A DNA stretch of 64,000 bases from Burkholderia pseudomultivorans. Lineage in GTDB: Bacteria > Pseudomonadota > Gammaproteobacteria > Burkholderiales > Burkholderiaceae. Shown here one piece after another: positions 1 to 8,716 of this stretch. The translations under genes were made by a program, and so were the position numbers. The stretch covers positions 1-64,000 of the forward strand of contig NZ_CABVPP010000003.1 of NCBI RefSeq assembly GCF_902499075.1, read 5' to 3'. The notes under the pieces are model-generated. The model had not been told where the DNA came from, made no database searches, and saw nothing but the letters and a program-made list of their open reading frames with translations. Within the stretch, counting starts at the first letter, position 1; every line of letters starts with the position of its first letter.

Positions 1-358
1 GGCCGCGACGCCGCTGGCGGCCGCGCCTGCGACACCCGCGCCCGCGCCTGCGCCGACGCCTGCCGCGCCCGTCCGCGAAACCGCGCCGATCGGCGACGCG
101 GCCTATCTGCGCAACCCGGCGCCCGACTATCCGGCGTTCGCGCAGGACCAGGGCTGGGAAGGGCGCGTCGTGCTGCGCGTGCACGTGCTTGCGAACGGCT
201 CGCCCGACTCGGTCGAGGTGAAGACGAGCAGCGGCCGGCGCGTGCTCGACAACGCGGCGCTTGCCGCCGTCCGGCGCTGGACCTTCGTGCCCGCGAAACG
301 CGGCGACGAGGCCGTCGACGGCTGGGTAAACGTGCCGATCGATTTCAAGCTGGGCTGA
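1..358 (+). CDS. tonB: TonB family protein, C-terminal part (5' end outside window)
   Basis: Open from the left edge (codon phase starts at base 2) to TGA at 356-358. The visible part begins with a Pro/Ala-rich linker (alternating PA and TP residues), typical of the periplasm-spanning part of TonB. The C-terminal domain follows, with the family pattern NPAPDYPAFAQ, then GWEGRVVLRVHV, then SSGRRVLDNAALAAVRRWTFVPA, ending ten residues later. TonB carries proton-motive-force energy from ExbBD to outer-membrane receptors. exbB starts 32 bases downstream and exbD overlaps exbB, so this is a dedicated tonB-exbB-exbD operon. The N-terminal membrane anchor is not in the window. Confidence 0.92.
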   Translation, partial: AATPLAAAPATPAPAPAPTPAAPVRETAPIGDAAYLRNPAPDYPAFAQDQGWEGRVVLRVHVLANGSPDSVEVKTSSGRRVLDNAALAAVRRWTFVPAKRGDEAVDGWVNVPIDFKLG

Positions 359-390
359 CCCACGGATCAGCTCGTCACATCTTCAAGGGA

Positions 391-1110
391 ATGCAAACCA
401 TGAACGGTATCTCGACCACTTTCATCGTCCAGGGCGCGCTCTGGCTGCTCGTCATCTTCTCCGTCGTCACGTGGACGCTGATCGTCGTGAAGGCGATCCA
501 GAGCCTGCGCGCGAGCGCGCGCAACCGGCGTTACACGAAGGCGTTCTGGGCTGCGAACAGCTTCCAGGAAGCGGCCGCGCTCGACGGCGCGAACAGCCCC
601 GCAGGCGAGCTCGCGGCCACCGGCTTCGACGTGCTGCGGCGCGCCGACGAGGGCAACGCGCACGACCTCGAACACAGCTGGAACCGCCACGACCTACTCG
701 AACGCCATCTGCGCCAGCAGATCCAGCACGCACGCCGCCGCGAGGAAGCGGGGCTCGCGGTGCTCGCGTCGATCGGCAGCACCGCGCCGTTCGTCGGGCT
801 GTTCGGCACCGTGTTCGGCATCATCCATGCGCTGACCGCGATCACGCACAGCGCGTCGGCGAGCATCGACGTCGTTGCCGGACCGATCGGCGAAGCGCTC
901 GTCGCGACCGGCATCGGCATCGCGGTCGCCGTGCCGGCCGTGCTCGCGTACAACTTCTTCGTGCGGCGCGTGAAGGCCGCGTCGGCCGATCTCGACGCGT
1001 TCGCGACCGACTTCGTCACGCTCGCGCAGAAGGCCGGCTTCCGCGTGCCGGCCGCTGCGGCTGCGCCGGCGCGCCGCGCGACCGAAACCCGTCAGGAGGC
1101 GTTCGCATAA
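391..1110 (+). CDS. exbB: ExbB-type MotA/TolQ/ExbB proton channel
   Basis: Protein of 239 aa, the usual ExbB length. It has a first membrane helix at about residues 8-30, a long cytoplasmic region, and two further helices, GSTAPFVGLFGTVFGIIHAL (about 127-147) and EALVATGIGIAVAVPAVLAY (about 170-190). These carry the Gly/Thr-rich MotA/TolQ/ExbB signatures. ExbB forms the inner-membrane proton channel that, with ExbD, energises TonB. The start ATG at 391 follows AAGGGA at 384-389 loosely. The stop overlaps the exbD start (TAATG), indicating translational coupling. The adjacent TonB and the nearby TonB-dependent receptor favour ExbB over TolQ. Confidence 0.93.
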   Translation: MQTMNGISTTFIVQGALWLLVIFSVVTWTLIVVKAIQSLRASARNRRYTKAFWAANSFQEAAALDGANSPAGELAATGFDVLRRADEGNAHDLEHSWNRHDLLERHLRQQIQHARRREEAGLAVLASIGSTAPFVGLFGTVFGIIHALTAITHSASASIDVVAGPIGEALVATGIGIAVAVPAVLAYNFFVRRVKAASADLDAFATDFVTLAQKAGFRVPAAAAAPARRATETRQEAFA

Positions 1111-1520
1111 TGGCTTTCTCGTCCTCTTCCGACAACGACGACGTGCTCAGCGAAATCAACATCACGCCGCTCGTCGACGTGATGCTGGTGCTGCTCGTCG
1201 CCTTCATCGTCACCGCGCCGCTGCTGAACAACGCGGTCCACGTGAACCTGCCGAACACGGTCGCGACCGCGCCCGCCGATCGCAAGCCGAACGTCACCGT
1301 GAGCGTCGACGACAAGGGCGTCGTCTATCTCGACAAGCGCGCGGTCGCGCTCGCTGCGGTGCCGGCCGAGCTCGCGGCGCTGAAGGCGGGCCGGCCCGAC
1401 GTCGCGCTCGACCTGCAGGCGGACGAGCACGTGCCGTACGGCACGGTCGCGAAGCTGATGGCCGCGATCGAGCATGCGGGCATCACGCGGCTGTCGGTGC
1501 TGACCGCGCCACGCGGCTGA
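1110..1520 (+). CDS. exbD: ExbD/TolR biopolymer transport protein
   Basis: Protein of 136 aa. A short cytoplasmic N-terminus precedes one membrane segment, INITPLVDVMLVLLVAFIVT (about residues 16-36). It contains the conserved Asp (Asp23) that takes part in proton translocation. The periplasmic part ends in the usual ExbD/TolR alpha/beta domain (DLQADEHVPYGTVAKLMAAIEHAGITRLSVLT). The start codon overlaps the exbB stop, and the stop overlaps the next gene's first possible ATG (TGATG). All three Ton components plus the downstream genes therefore look like one transcript. Confidence 0.93.
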   Translation: MAFSSSSDNDDVLSEINITPLVDVMLVLLVAFIVTAPLLNNAVHVNLPNTVATAPADRKPNVTVSVDDKGVVYLDKRAVALAAVPAELAALKAGRPDVALDLQADEHVPYGTVAKLMAAIEHAGITRLSVLTAPRG

Positions 1521-2632
1521 TGCGGCTTTCCACGACTCCTTTACCGAACGCATTCATGAGCACCACGGCTTCACACAAGGTCCAGTCGATCTGGTACACG
1601 CGCTGTCCCGTGCCGACGCCGCTCGGCATCGCCGCGCATCTCGGCTGGCTCGACAGCGAATTCGCCGGCGACGGCATCACCGTGCGCGCGCTGCAGGAGA
1701 GCCAGCACGCGACGCTGCATCACGCGCATATCGATCATTCGCTCGACAACGCGTTCCGGCAGGGCGGCAGCATTCCCGCGCTGTGGGCGCGCGCGGCCGG
1801 CGCGGACACGCGCGCGATCGCGCTGACCTGGGTCGACGAGGCGCAGGCGATCGTCGCGCTGCCGGAAGCCGGGCTGAAGCGGCCGAGGGACCTGCGCGGC
1901 CGGCGTATCGGACTGCCGCGCCGCGACGGCGAGCGGATCGACATCTTCCGTGCGGCCGCGCTGCGCGGCTTCGTCAGCGCGCTGTCGCTCGACGGGCTCG
2001 GCGCCGCCGACGTCGAATGGGTCGACGTGCCCGCGTCGAACCTGCGTGCACCGGTGCCGACGCCGGCGACCCGCGAGGCGGCGTTCAGCCATCCCGCGAG
2101 CCTGTCGAGCCGCCGGCTCTATGCGGCCGAGGCGGCCGCGCTGGTGCGTGGCGACGTCGATGCGATCTACGTGAAGGGCTCGCTCGGCCTCGAAACCGCA
2201 CATCTGATCGGCGCGCAGCCGGTCGTCGACATCGGCTTCCATCCGGATCCGCAAATCCGCATCAACAATGGTTCGCCGCGGCCGCTGACCGTCAACGCGT
2301 CGACGCTCGACCGGCATCCGGACATCGTCAGCCGCTTTCTCGCGCGCGTGACCGACGTCGAAGGCTGGGCGCGCGACCACGAACACGAAGTGCTCGGCTA
2401 CCTCGGCCGAGAGACGGGCTCGGGCCACGACTGGCTGCGGCTTGCCTACGGCGCCGACGTGCATCGGCGCCTGCGCACGGATCTCGACGACGCGTCGATC
2501 GCCGCGCTCGACGATTTCAAGCGCTTCCTCGTCGACTGGCATTTCTTGCCGGCCGATTTCGACATGCGCGCATGGATCGACCGGCGCGCGTTCGACGGCA
2601 TCGCGGCGCTGTCTCGCGACGCGGCGCGGTGA
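1520..2632 (+). CDS. DszB-like desulfinase / SsuA-fold substrate-binding family protein
   Basis: Protein of 370 aa (358 if the ATG at 1556 is used; neither start has a clear ribosome-binding site). No signal peptide is seen, which argues for a cytoplasmic enzyme and against an ABC binding protein. The sequence recalls the 2-(2-hydroxyphenyl)benzenesulfinate desulfinase DszB. It has CPVPTPL near the N-terminus (Cys29), then His70, then the RxGGxxP motif as RQGGSIPAL with Arg80. The His-to-Arg spacing of 10 equals His60-Arg70 in DszB, and Cys29 matches catalytic Cys27. Later blocks (DLRGRRIGLPRR, GDVDAIYVKGS, RHPDIVSRFLARV, GWARDH) also follow the family. Desulfinases release sulfite from aryl or alkyl sulfinates; the substrate here is unknown. 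The MFS gene overlaps its stop. Confidence 0.72.
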   Translation: MRLSTTPLPNAFMSTTASHKVQSIWYTRCPVPTPLGIAAHLGWLDSEFAGDGITVRALQESQHATLHHAHIDHSLDNAFRQGGSIPALWARAAGADTRAIALTWVDEAQAIVALPEAGLKRPRDLRGRRIGLPRRDGERIDIFRAAALRGFVSALSLDGLGAADVEWVDVPASNLRAPVPTPATREAAFSHPASLSSRRLYAAEAAALVRGDVDAIYVKGSLGLETAHLIGAQPVVDIGFHPDPQIRINNGSPRPLTVNASTLDRHPDIVSRFLARVTDVEGWARDHEHEVLGYLGRETGSGHDWLRLAYGADVHRRLRTDLDDASIAALDDFKRFLVDWHFLPADFDMRAWIDRRAFDGIAALSRDAAR

Positions 2633-3843
2633 GCACGGCGAACCGCGTCGCCGGCGCATGGCTGCGCGAGCGCTTCACGGGCGGCTTCATGCTGCTCGCG
2701 CTCGCGAGCGGCACGACGATCAGCATGGCGCAGCTCGCGACGACGCTCTATGCGTTGCAGCTCGGCGTCGACAGCGCGAAGCTCGGCATCATCGCGGCGA
2801 TGGAACCGCTCGGTATCGCGCTGATGACGCTGCCGGCCGGGCTGCTCATCGTCCGTTACGGCGCGCGGCGCGTGTATTTCACCGCGAGCCTCGGACCGAT
2901 GCTGCTGAACCTTGTCGTGCCGTTTACCGGCGCATGGCCGCTGATCGCGCTTACGCAATGGCTGATCGGACTGTGCATCCCGTTTCGCATCGTATCGATC
3001 GGCGGTGTGTTTCTCGCGCGCCTCGCGCAGATCGGCGTCGCGCGCGCCGGCTGGTATCGCGCGGCGATGTCGGTCGGCACCGGCATGACGGGGCCGTGGC
3101 TCGCGAGCTGGCTGATCGGCGCGCACGGGCCGGTCGCGACGTTCTGCGCAGTGTCGGCGAGTTTCGCAGGGATGGCGCTGTTCAGCCGCGCGCTGCTCGG
3201 CGATGCGGATACCGCTGCGTCGGGCGCCGCGCATCCCGGCACGGGCGGCCTGCGCGCGCTGCTGTCGCTCGCGAACCATCGCGACGTGCGGGAACAGCTC
3301 GCAACCGAAGCCGTGAACAGCGCGACGCGCTCGCTGGCCGGCACCTACACGGTCGTGCTCGCGATCCAGTATCTGCGTCTGTCGCAGACGCAGGCGGTCG
3401 CGCTGCTGACGCTGCAAGGCGTCGTCGCCGTGGTCGCGTTGTTCGGGCTCGGCCGCGTCGCGTCGCGCTGGGGCGACGCGCGCTGCTACGCATTGAGTGT
3501 CGCGGGCGGCGTCACGGGACTGCTCGCGCTCGGCCTCGCGCGCGAGGCGTGGATCGTCGGCGCGGGGCTGGCCGCACTGTGCGCGGGCTCGTCGCTGCTG
3601 CATCTCGTCAACATGCAGCGCCTTGGCCGTCATCCCGTCGACAAGAGCCAGGTATCGAGCCTCTACAACCTCGCGTCGATGACGGGCGCGTTCTGCGGCC
3701 CGCTCGCCGGTAGCGCGCTTGCGCCGATGGTCGGGTTGCCGTCGGTGTTTCTGTGCTGGCTGCCGGTGGTGGGCATCAGTGCAGTCATGCTGCGGCGCGC
3801 GCGGCGCGATGCCGCGCTGCCGCTGTCCGCGGATGCGCGATGA
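2629..3843 (+). CDS. MFS transporter
   Basis: Protein of 404 aa starting at GTG 2629, which overlaps the previous gene's TGA (GTGA). The N-terminus VSTANRVAGAWLRERFTGG runs into the first helix (FMLLALASGTTISMAQLATTLYAL), and about 12 hydrophobic segments follow across the length. The loop after helix 2 (GLLIVRYGARRVYF) matches the MFS loop 2-3 motif. I cannot assign a substrate. Coupling to the DszB-like gene and placement before a TonB-dependent receptor suggest inner-membrane movement of the same sulfur compound or its desulfonated product. Confidence 0.85.
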   Translation: MSTANRVAGAWLRERFTGGFMLLALASGTTISMAQLATTLYALQLGVDSAKLGIIAAMEPLGIALMTLPAGLLIVRYGARRVYFTASLGPMLLNLVVPFTGAWPLIALTQWLIGLCIPFRIVSIGGVFLARLAQIGVARAGWYRAAMSVGTGMTGPWLASWLIGAHGPVATFCAVSASFAGMALFSRALLGDADTAASGAAHPGTGGLRALLSLANHRDVREQLATEAVNSATRSLAGTYTVVLAIQYLRLSQTQAVALLTLQGVVAVVALFGLGRVASRWGDARCYALSVAGGVTGLLALGLAREAWIVGAGLAALCAGSSLLHLVNMQRLGRHPVDKSQVSSLYNLASMTGAFCGPLAGSALAPMVGLPSVFLCWLPVVGISAVMLRRARRDAALPLSADAR

Positions 3844-4046
3844 CGCCTTGCGATGCGACACGCGAGTGTTGCGTGGCAAACACCCCGACACCACCTCACA
3901 GATGCGCAGGCAGCAACGGCTCGTCGTGCGTGCGGCGCAAACCCCCGTGCCGTGGGCATGTCGATGCTGGCATCCGAATTGCAATACCCAACGTGGTGCG
4001 TCGCGCACGCACATGCGTTCAACCGATCAAACAGGATAACTCATCG

Positions 4047-6353
4047 ATGTTCAGGAAAAAAGTAATCGTCACCGCGCTGGGGGGACTGCTGACGGGCGGC
4101 TTCGTATCGATGCCCGCATGGGCGGAAGACGGCGCGACGACGGCGGGGACGCCGGACGCAAACCCGGCGCAGCAGGCTGCCGCCGATGCGGCTTCCCTGC
4201 CGTCGCGGAAGAAGAGCGCGACCACCGCGCATGAAACGAACCTCGGCGCGGTGACGGTGACCGCGCGCCGGCGCAAGGAGAGCATCCAGGACGTGCCGGT
4301 TGCGGTCAGCGCAATCGGCGGCGACGCGATCAGGAACAACGAGCTGCGCGTGGTCAACGACGTGACGAAGTACGTGCCGAACTTCACCGGCCAGTCGACC
4401 GAAGGCCGCGAGCGGCCGCGCTGGTTCCTGCGCGGCGTCGGCAGCAACGATCCGTCGGACCTGTCGCTGAGCCCGATCGGCGTCTATTTCGACGACGTGT
4501 ATATCAATAGCGTGTTCGGGCAGGGCTTCCCGCTGTTCGATCTCGACCGCATCGAAGTGCTGCGCGGGCCGCAGGGCACGCTGTGGGGCAAGAATACCGT
4601 CGGCGGCGCGCTCAGCATCACGTCGCAGAAGCCGACGTTCGACGTGAGCGGCTACGGCAAGCTTGGCATCGGCCAGTACAACAGCCGGCTCGCGGAAGCC
4701 GCGATCGGCGGGCCGATCGGCAACAACGACGTGCTCGCCGCGCGCGTGTCGGTGTATCACGAGAACGCCGACAGCTTCTATACGAACACCGTGCAGCAGG
4801 GCCGCTTCGGCGGCTTCCACGACAACGCGGTGCGTTTCCAGGTGCTGGCCGTGCCGACGTCGGATACCGACTTCCTGTTCAACATCCACGGCCGAAACTA
4901 TACGGGCGGCGGCAATGCGTGGCATGCGGAAGGTGCTGGGCCGAGCGGCGCGAACCAGTTCGGCTTCGTCGGGTCGAGCGATCCGTATACGGTGTCGCTC
5001 AACGCGCCGTCGAGCGATCACATCTCGACCTGGGGCACGTCGCTGACTGCGCACTGGCGCATCAATCCGGCCGTGACGCTGACGTCGATCACCGCGTTCG
5101 AAGGGCTGCATCGCTGGTATCAGGACGACGAGGACTATTCGCCGTTCGACGCCGCGCGTACGCACGACCGGCTGTCGAGTCGCCAGTTTTCGCAGGAGTT
5201 CCGTCTCGAATCGCCGCAGAACGACCGGCTGAGCTGGCTCGTCGGCACGCACCTGTTCACCGAGCAGCTCGCGGAGCAGGGCGCGGGCGGCGGGCTGCCC
5301 GGCTCGCCGTCGCCAGCGTACTATCACCTGACCGACCTCACGCAGCATACGCAGAGCGCGGCGATCTTCGGCAGCGTCAAGTACCGCTTCACCGACCGCT
5401 TCAACGTGACGGCCGGGCTGCGTTACACGATCGAGCGCAAGAACATCAACCTGACTGGGCTGCAGGATACCGGCAACGTGACGTTCAGCGATCCGAACAG
5501 CTGGTGGTCGCCGTCGTCGGTGTCGTCGCCGCTCGCGGTCAGCGCGCGGCAGAACCAGACGAACACGTGGCGCGCGCCGACCTGGGACTTTACGCCCGAA
5601 TACGCGCTCGCCAGCAACGTGCGTGCGTACTTCCGCTATGCGCGCGGCTTCCGATCGGGCGGTTACAACGGCAACGCGTATACGCAAAGCACGGTGTCGA
5701 CCGTGTCGCCGGAATACCTGACCGACTATGAAGTGGGGATCAAGAGCGAGTGGTTCGACAAGCGCCTAATCGTCAACGCGAGCGTGTTCCACTACGACTA
5801 CCGCGACATCCAGGTCTTCGCGCTCGCGCCGAACCCGTTCGGCGGGCCGCCGGTGTCGACGCTGTCGAACGCGGGGCAGGGACGCGCGGACGGCTTCGAG
5901 CTCGAACTGAAGGCGCAGCCGATCAACAGCCTCTACCTGTTTGCGAACCTCGGGATGCTGAATACGCGCTACACCGAGTTCCGCTACGTGCCGACCGCGG
6001 TCGGCAACTCGTTCGCGCGGTCGCCGCATACGACGATCAACGCGGGCTTCGATTACCGCGTGCCGGTGTCGTTCGGCACGCTGACGGCCGGCGGCGACGT
6101 CAACTACCGCAGCCGCGAATACTTCAGCGCGACGCGGCAGACCTTGCCGCAGCTCTGGCAGGGCGGCTATACGGTGCTGAACGCGCATGTGTCGTACACG
6201 ACGCCGAACCAGAAGTACATCGTGACGGGCTATGTGACGAACCTGACCAACAAGGTCTACAAGAAGCTCGAACTGTTGCCGTCGTATGGCGCGTATCCGG
6301 TGCTGTACGGTGATCCGCGCACGGTCGGGATCACGCTGACCGCGAAGATCTGA
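4047..6353 (+). CDS. TonB-dependent outer-membrane receptor
   Basis: Protein of 768 aa. A signal peptide (MFRKKVIVTALGGLLTGGFV, cut after AWA at residue 26) is followed by a TonB-box-like segment LGAVTVTARRR. The plug domain carries the characteristic IQDVPVAVSAI, FLRGVGSND and DRIEVLRGPQGTLWGKNTVGGAL blocks. The rest is an aromatic-rich beta-barrel ending in ...VGITLTAKI. The pattern is that of the large iron-complex-type receptor class, which also takes vitamins, sugars and sulfate esters. The start is fixed by the signal peptide and AGGATA at 4033-4038. A 203-base gap separates it from the MFS gene, so it may have its own promoter. Its partner is probably the TonB-ExbBD set just upstream. 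Confidence 0.9.
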   Translation: MFRKKVIVTALGGLLTGGFVSMPAWAEDGATTAGTPDANPAQQAAADAASLPSRKKSATTAHETNLGAVTVTARRRKESIQDVPVAVSAIGGDAIRNNELRVVNDVTKYVPNFTGQSTEGRERPRWFLRGVGSNDPSDLSLSPIGVYFDDVYINSVFGQGFPLFDLDRIEVLRGPQGTLWGKNTVGGALSITSQKPTFDVSGYGKLGIGQYNSRLAEAAIGGPIGNNDVLAARVSVYHENADSFYTNTVQQGRFGGFHDNAVRFQVLAVPTSDTDFLFNIHGRNYTGGGNAWHAEGAGPSGANQFGFVGSSDPYTVSLNAPSSDHISTWGTSLTAHWRINPAVTLTSITAFEGLHRWYQDDEDYSPFDAARTHDRLSSRQFSQEFRLESPQNDRLSWLVGTHLFTEQLAEQGAGGGLPGSPSPAYYHLTDLTQHTQSAAIFGSVKYRFTDRFNVTAGLRYTIERKNINLTGLQDTGNVTFSDPNSWWSPSSVSSPLAVSARQNQTNTWRAPTWDFTPEYALASNVRAYFRYARGFRSGGYNGNAYTQSTVSTVSPEYLTDYEVGIKSEWFDKRLIVNASVFHYDYRDIQVFALAPNPFGGPPVSTLSNAGQGRADGFELELKAQPINSLYLFANLGMLNTRYTEFRYVPTAVGNSFARSPHTTINAGFDYRVPVSFGTLTAGGDVNYRSREYFSATRQTLPQLWQGGYTVLNAHVSYTTPNQKYIVTGYVTNLTNKVYKKLELLPSYGAYPVLYGDPRTVGITLTAKI

Positions 6354-6419
6354 CGCAGGACCCCGCGGCGATGACGAGCGACGTGACGCGGCGCGGTGGC
6401 GCGTCGCGTTCGCCCCGCA

Positions 6420-7373
6420 TCAGATCATCAGCGACACCGTCCTGAACAGCGCCAGGTCCTCCTTGCGCGCCGAGCGCGCATGCCGGCGGATCACCTGCAG
6501 CAGGCAGTCGATGAAGCAGCGCGCCGCGTCGCTCAGCGTGCTGCTGCGCCGCGTGACGATGCCGAGTTCGCGCGGCTCGAAGGTCTCCTGCAGCGACAGC
6601 GCCCGCATCCGTTCGCCGAAGGTCGGCACCGCGGCCAGGATCGTCGGGCACCACGTGCACATGTCGGCCTGTTCGAGCATCGTCTGCAGCATCGACACCG
6701 ATTGCGCGCGCACGATGCGCCGTTCGTCGAGCTGCGCGCCGTGGCGCGTGAACAGGTAGTCGACGAGCGCGGTCTGGCCGTCGGCCGTCGAATTCAGCAC
6801 CCAGTCGTCGTCGAGCAGTTCGTGGATCGACCGCGCACGCTCGCGCGGATGACCGGCGCGCACCATCACCGACGTGTCGTAGCGCAGCATCGGCTCGAAC
6901 GCGAATTCCTGCGCGCTGCCGCCCGGCTGCACGTGGCCGAGCGCGAAATCCATGCTGCCGTCGCGCAGCAGCGGCTGCGCGACGGCCATCAGCGCTTCGT
7001 AGAGTTCGAGCCGCACGTCGGGCATCCGCTCGCGAAAGCGCAGCACCGTTTCCGCGAGGAAGGTCAGCGTCAGCCACGGCGTGACGCCGACGCTCAGCCG
7101 CCCCTCGATGCGACCGCGCATCTGCGCGAGATCGTCGTGCGCGTGTTCGAGCTGCTTGAGCACCAGCTTCGCATGCGTCAGCAGCGCCTTTCCATATGCG
7201 GTGAAGCCGATGCCTTCCGGCGCGCGCACGAGCAGCGGCAGCCGCTCGCCGGCCTCCAGTTCGCGCAGCGCGCGCGTGACGGCCGCCTGCGACAGCCCGA
7301 GCGTGCGCGCCGCGCCGCGGATGCTTCCGGCTTCGGCGCTCGCGACGAGCGCCTGCAGTTGATGCAGTTTCAT
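6420..7373 (-). CDS. LysR-type transcriptional regulator
   Basis: Protein of 317 aa starting at MKLHQLQALVASAEAGSIRG. The N-terminal winged helix-turn-helix (residues 1-60, AARTLGLSQAAVTRALRELE) is followed by a LysR effector domain to the C-terminus. An upstream in-frame ATG would add 7 residues but would place the start in the operator, so the family-typical start is used. It is transcribed away from the amidohydrolase operon. A perfect 7-bp inverted repeat with a 5-bp centre lies 12 bases from its start codon, the normal arrangement for a LysR protein that controls both itself and its divergent neighbour. The likely effector is an acylated or cationic amino acid (inference). Confidence 0.9.
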   Translation of the reverse strand: MKLHQLQALVASAEAGSIRGAARTLGLSQAAVTRALRELEAGERLPLLVRAPEGIGFTAYGKALLTHAKLVLKQLEHAHDDLAQMRGRIEGRLSVGVTPWLTLTFLAETVLRFRERMPDVRLELYEALMAVAQPLLRDGSMDFALGHVQPGGSAQEFAFEPMLRYDTSVMVRAGHPRERARSIHELLDDDWVLNSTADGQTALVDYLFTRHGAQLDERRIVRAQSVSMLQTMLEQADMCTWCPTILAAVPTFGERMRALSLQETFEPRELGIVTRRSSTLSDAARCFIDCLLQVIRRHARSARKEDLALFRTVSLMI

Positions 7374-7384
7374 GGTGCGATACC

Positions 7385-7403
7385 TGACAACCAAATGTTG
7401 TCA
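7385..7403. promoter_or_regulatory. LysR-type operator between divergent genes
   Basis: TGACAAC-CAAAT-GTTGTCA is a perfect 7-bp inverted repeat around a 5-bp A/T-rich centre. It fits the LysR T-N11-A box and lies in the 135-base divergent region between the LysR gene and the amidohydrolase gene. It is probably the autoregulatory and activation site of the adjacent regulator. Confidence 0.7.
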
Positions 7404-7508
7404 TCATAACGAAACCGGGGCTGTTCGCCGGGATTTTCGCTGCATACGATCCTGCCACGATCCGCCATCCCGGCGATCGGCGACGACAGGCATCGAGGAG
7501 TATCGGGG

Positions 7509-8678
7509 TTGAATCCAGCACGCATTCCACCTGAAATGGCGGCGATCGAGGCCGACATGATCGCGCTGCGGCGCCGGCTGCACGCGCATCCGGAACTCGG
7601 CTTCCAGGAGCACGCGACCAGCGATCTGGTGGCCGAATGCCTGACAACATGGGGTTATCGGGTCACACGCGGCCTCGGCGGCACGGGCGTGGTCGGCACG
7701 CTCGCGCGCGGCGCCGGCAAGCGGCTCGGGCTGCGCGCGGACATGGACGCGCTGCCGATCGTCGAGACGACCGGGCTGCCGCACGCAAGCCGCCGCGAAG
7801 GCGTGATGCACGCATGCGGCCACGACGGCCACACGGCGATGCTGCTGGCCGCCGCGCGCTGCCTCGCGCAGCGCGAGCGTTTCCACGGCACGCTGAACCT
7901 GATTTTCCAGCCGGCCGAGGAAGGGCTCGGCGGCGCGAAGCGGATGCTCGACGACGGGCTGTTCGAGCAGTTCCCGTGCGACGCGGTGTTCGCGATGCAC
8001 AACGTGCCGGGCCTGCCGGCCGGCGTGCTCGGCTTCTGCGACGGCGCCGCGATGGCCTCGGCCGACGAGGTGCGCGTGCGCGTGACCGGGCGCGGCGGGC
8101 ACGGCGCGGCGCCGCACACGACGATCGATCCGGTGGTCGTGTGCGCATCGATCGTGATGGCGCTGCAGACGATCGTGTCGCGCAACGTGAACCCGCAGGA
8201 GCTGGCGATCGTCACGGCCGGCTCGATCCACGCGGGCACCGCGTCGAACGTGATTCCTCCGCATGCGGAACTCGAACTGAGCGTGCGCGCGCTGTCGCCG
8301 GACGTGCGTGCGCTGCTCGAGCGGCGCATCCACGAGATCGTGCACGGACAGGCCGCGAGCTACGGTGCGACGGCCGAGATCGACTACCGGCACGGCTATC
8401 CGGTGCTGGTCAATCATCCTGAGGAAACGGCGTTCGCGCGCGACGTCGCGCGCGAATGGGGCGGCGACGATTCGCTGATCCCGCATCTGCGGCCGATCGC
8501 GGCCAGCGAGGATTTCGCGTTCATGCTGAACGCGTGCCGCGGCAGCTACCTGTCGATCGGCAACGGCGAGGGCGCGGCCGGCTGCGGGCTGCACAACCCC
8601 GGCTACGACTTCAACGACGCGTGCCTCGCGACGGGCGCGAGCTACTGGGTCGCGCTGGCCGAGCGCTACCTCGCGTGA
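7509..8678 (+). CDS. M20 family amidohydrolase (hippurate/N-acyl-amino-acid hydrolase type)
   Basis: Protein of 389 aa. The start is probably TTG at 7509, because GAGGAG lies at 7495-7500 with 8-base spacing; the next in-frame ATG (7536) has no such site. M20D motifs are complete: LRRRLHAHPELGF, LRADMDALPI, the metal-ligand MHACGHDGHTAML and PAEEGLGG. A dimerisation insert (about residues 190-300) and the C-terminal SEDFAFML with a late His ligand follow. These di-metal enzymes hydrolyse N-acyl amino acids, hippurate or indole-amino-acid conjugates in the cytoplasm. The following genes encode an amino-acid binding protein and a porin, so an imported acyl-amino acid is a plausible substrate. 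Confidence 0.88.
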   Translation: MNPARIPPEMAAIEADMIALRRRLHAHPELGFQEHATSDLVAECLTTWGYRVTRGLGGTGVVGTLARGAGKRLGLRADMDALPIVETTGLPHASRREGVMHACGHDGHTAMLLAAARCLAQRERFHGTLNLIFQPAEEGLGGAKRMLDDGLFEQFPCDAVFAMHNVPGLPAGVLGFCDGAAMASADEVRVRVTGRGGHGAAPHTTIDPVVVCASIVMALQTIVSRNVNPQELAIVTAGSIHAGTASNVIPPHAELELSVRALSPDVRALLERRIHEIVHGQAASYGATAEIDYRHGYPVLVNHPEETAFARDVAREWGGDDSLIPHLRPIAASEDFAFMLNACRGSYLSIGNGEGAAGCGLHNPGYDFNDACLATGASYWVALAERYLA

Positions 8679-8716
8679 CGCGCCGGACGATTTCGATTCA
8701 CACAAGGAGACTGGCA

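Noticed and set aside
6385-6405. Possible terminator between the TonB receptor and LysR genes
   Set aside because: Only a 6-bp stem (GACGCG/CGCGTC) with a long loop, common by chance at this GC content.
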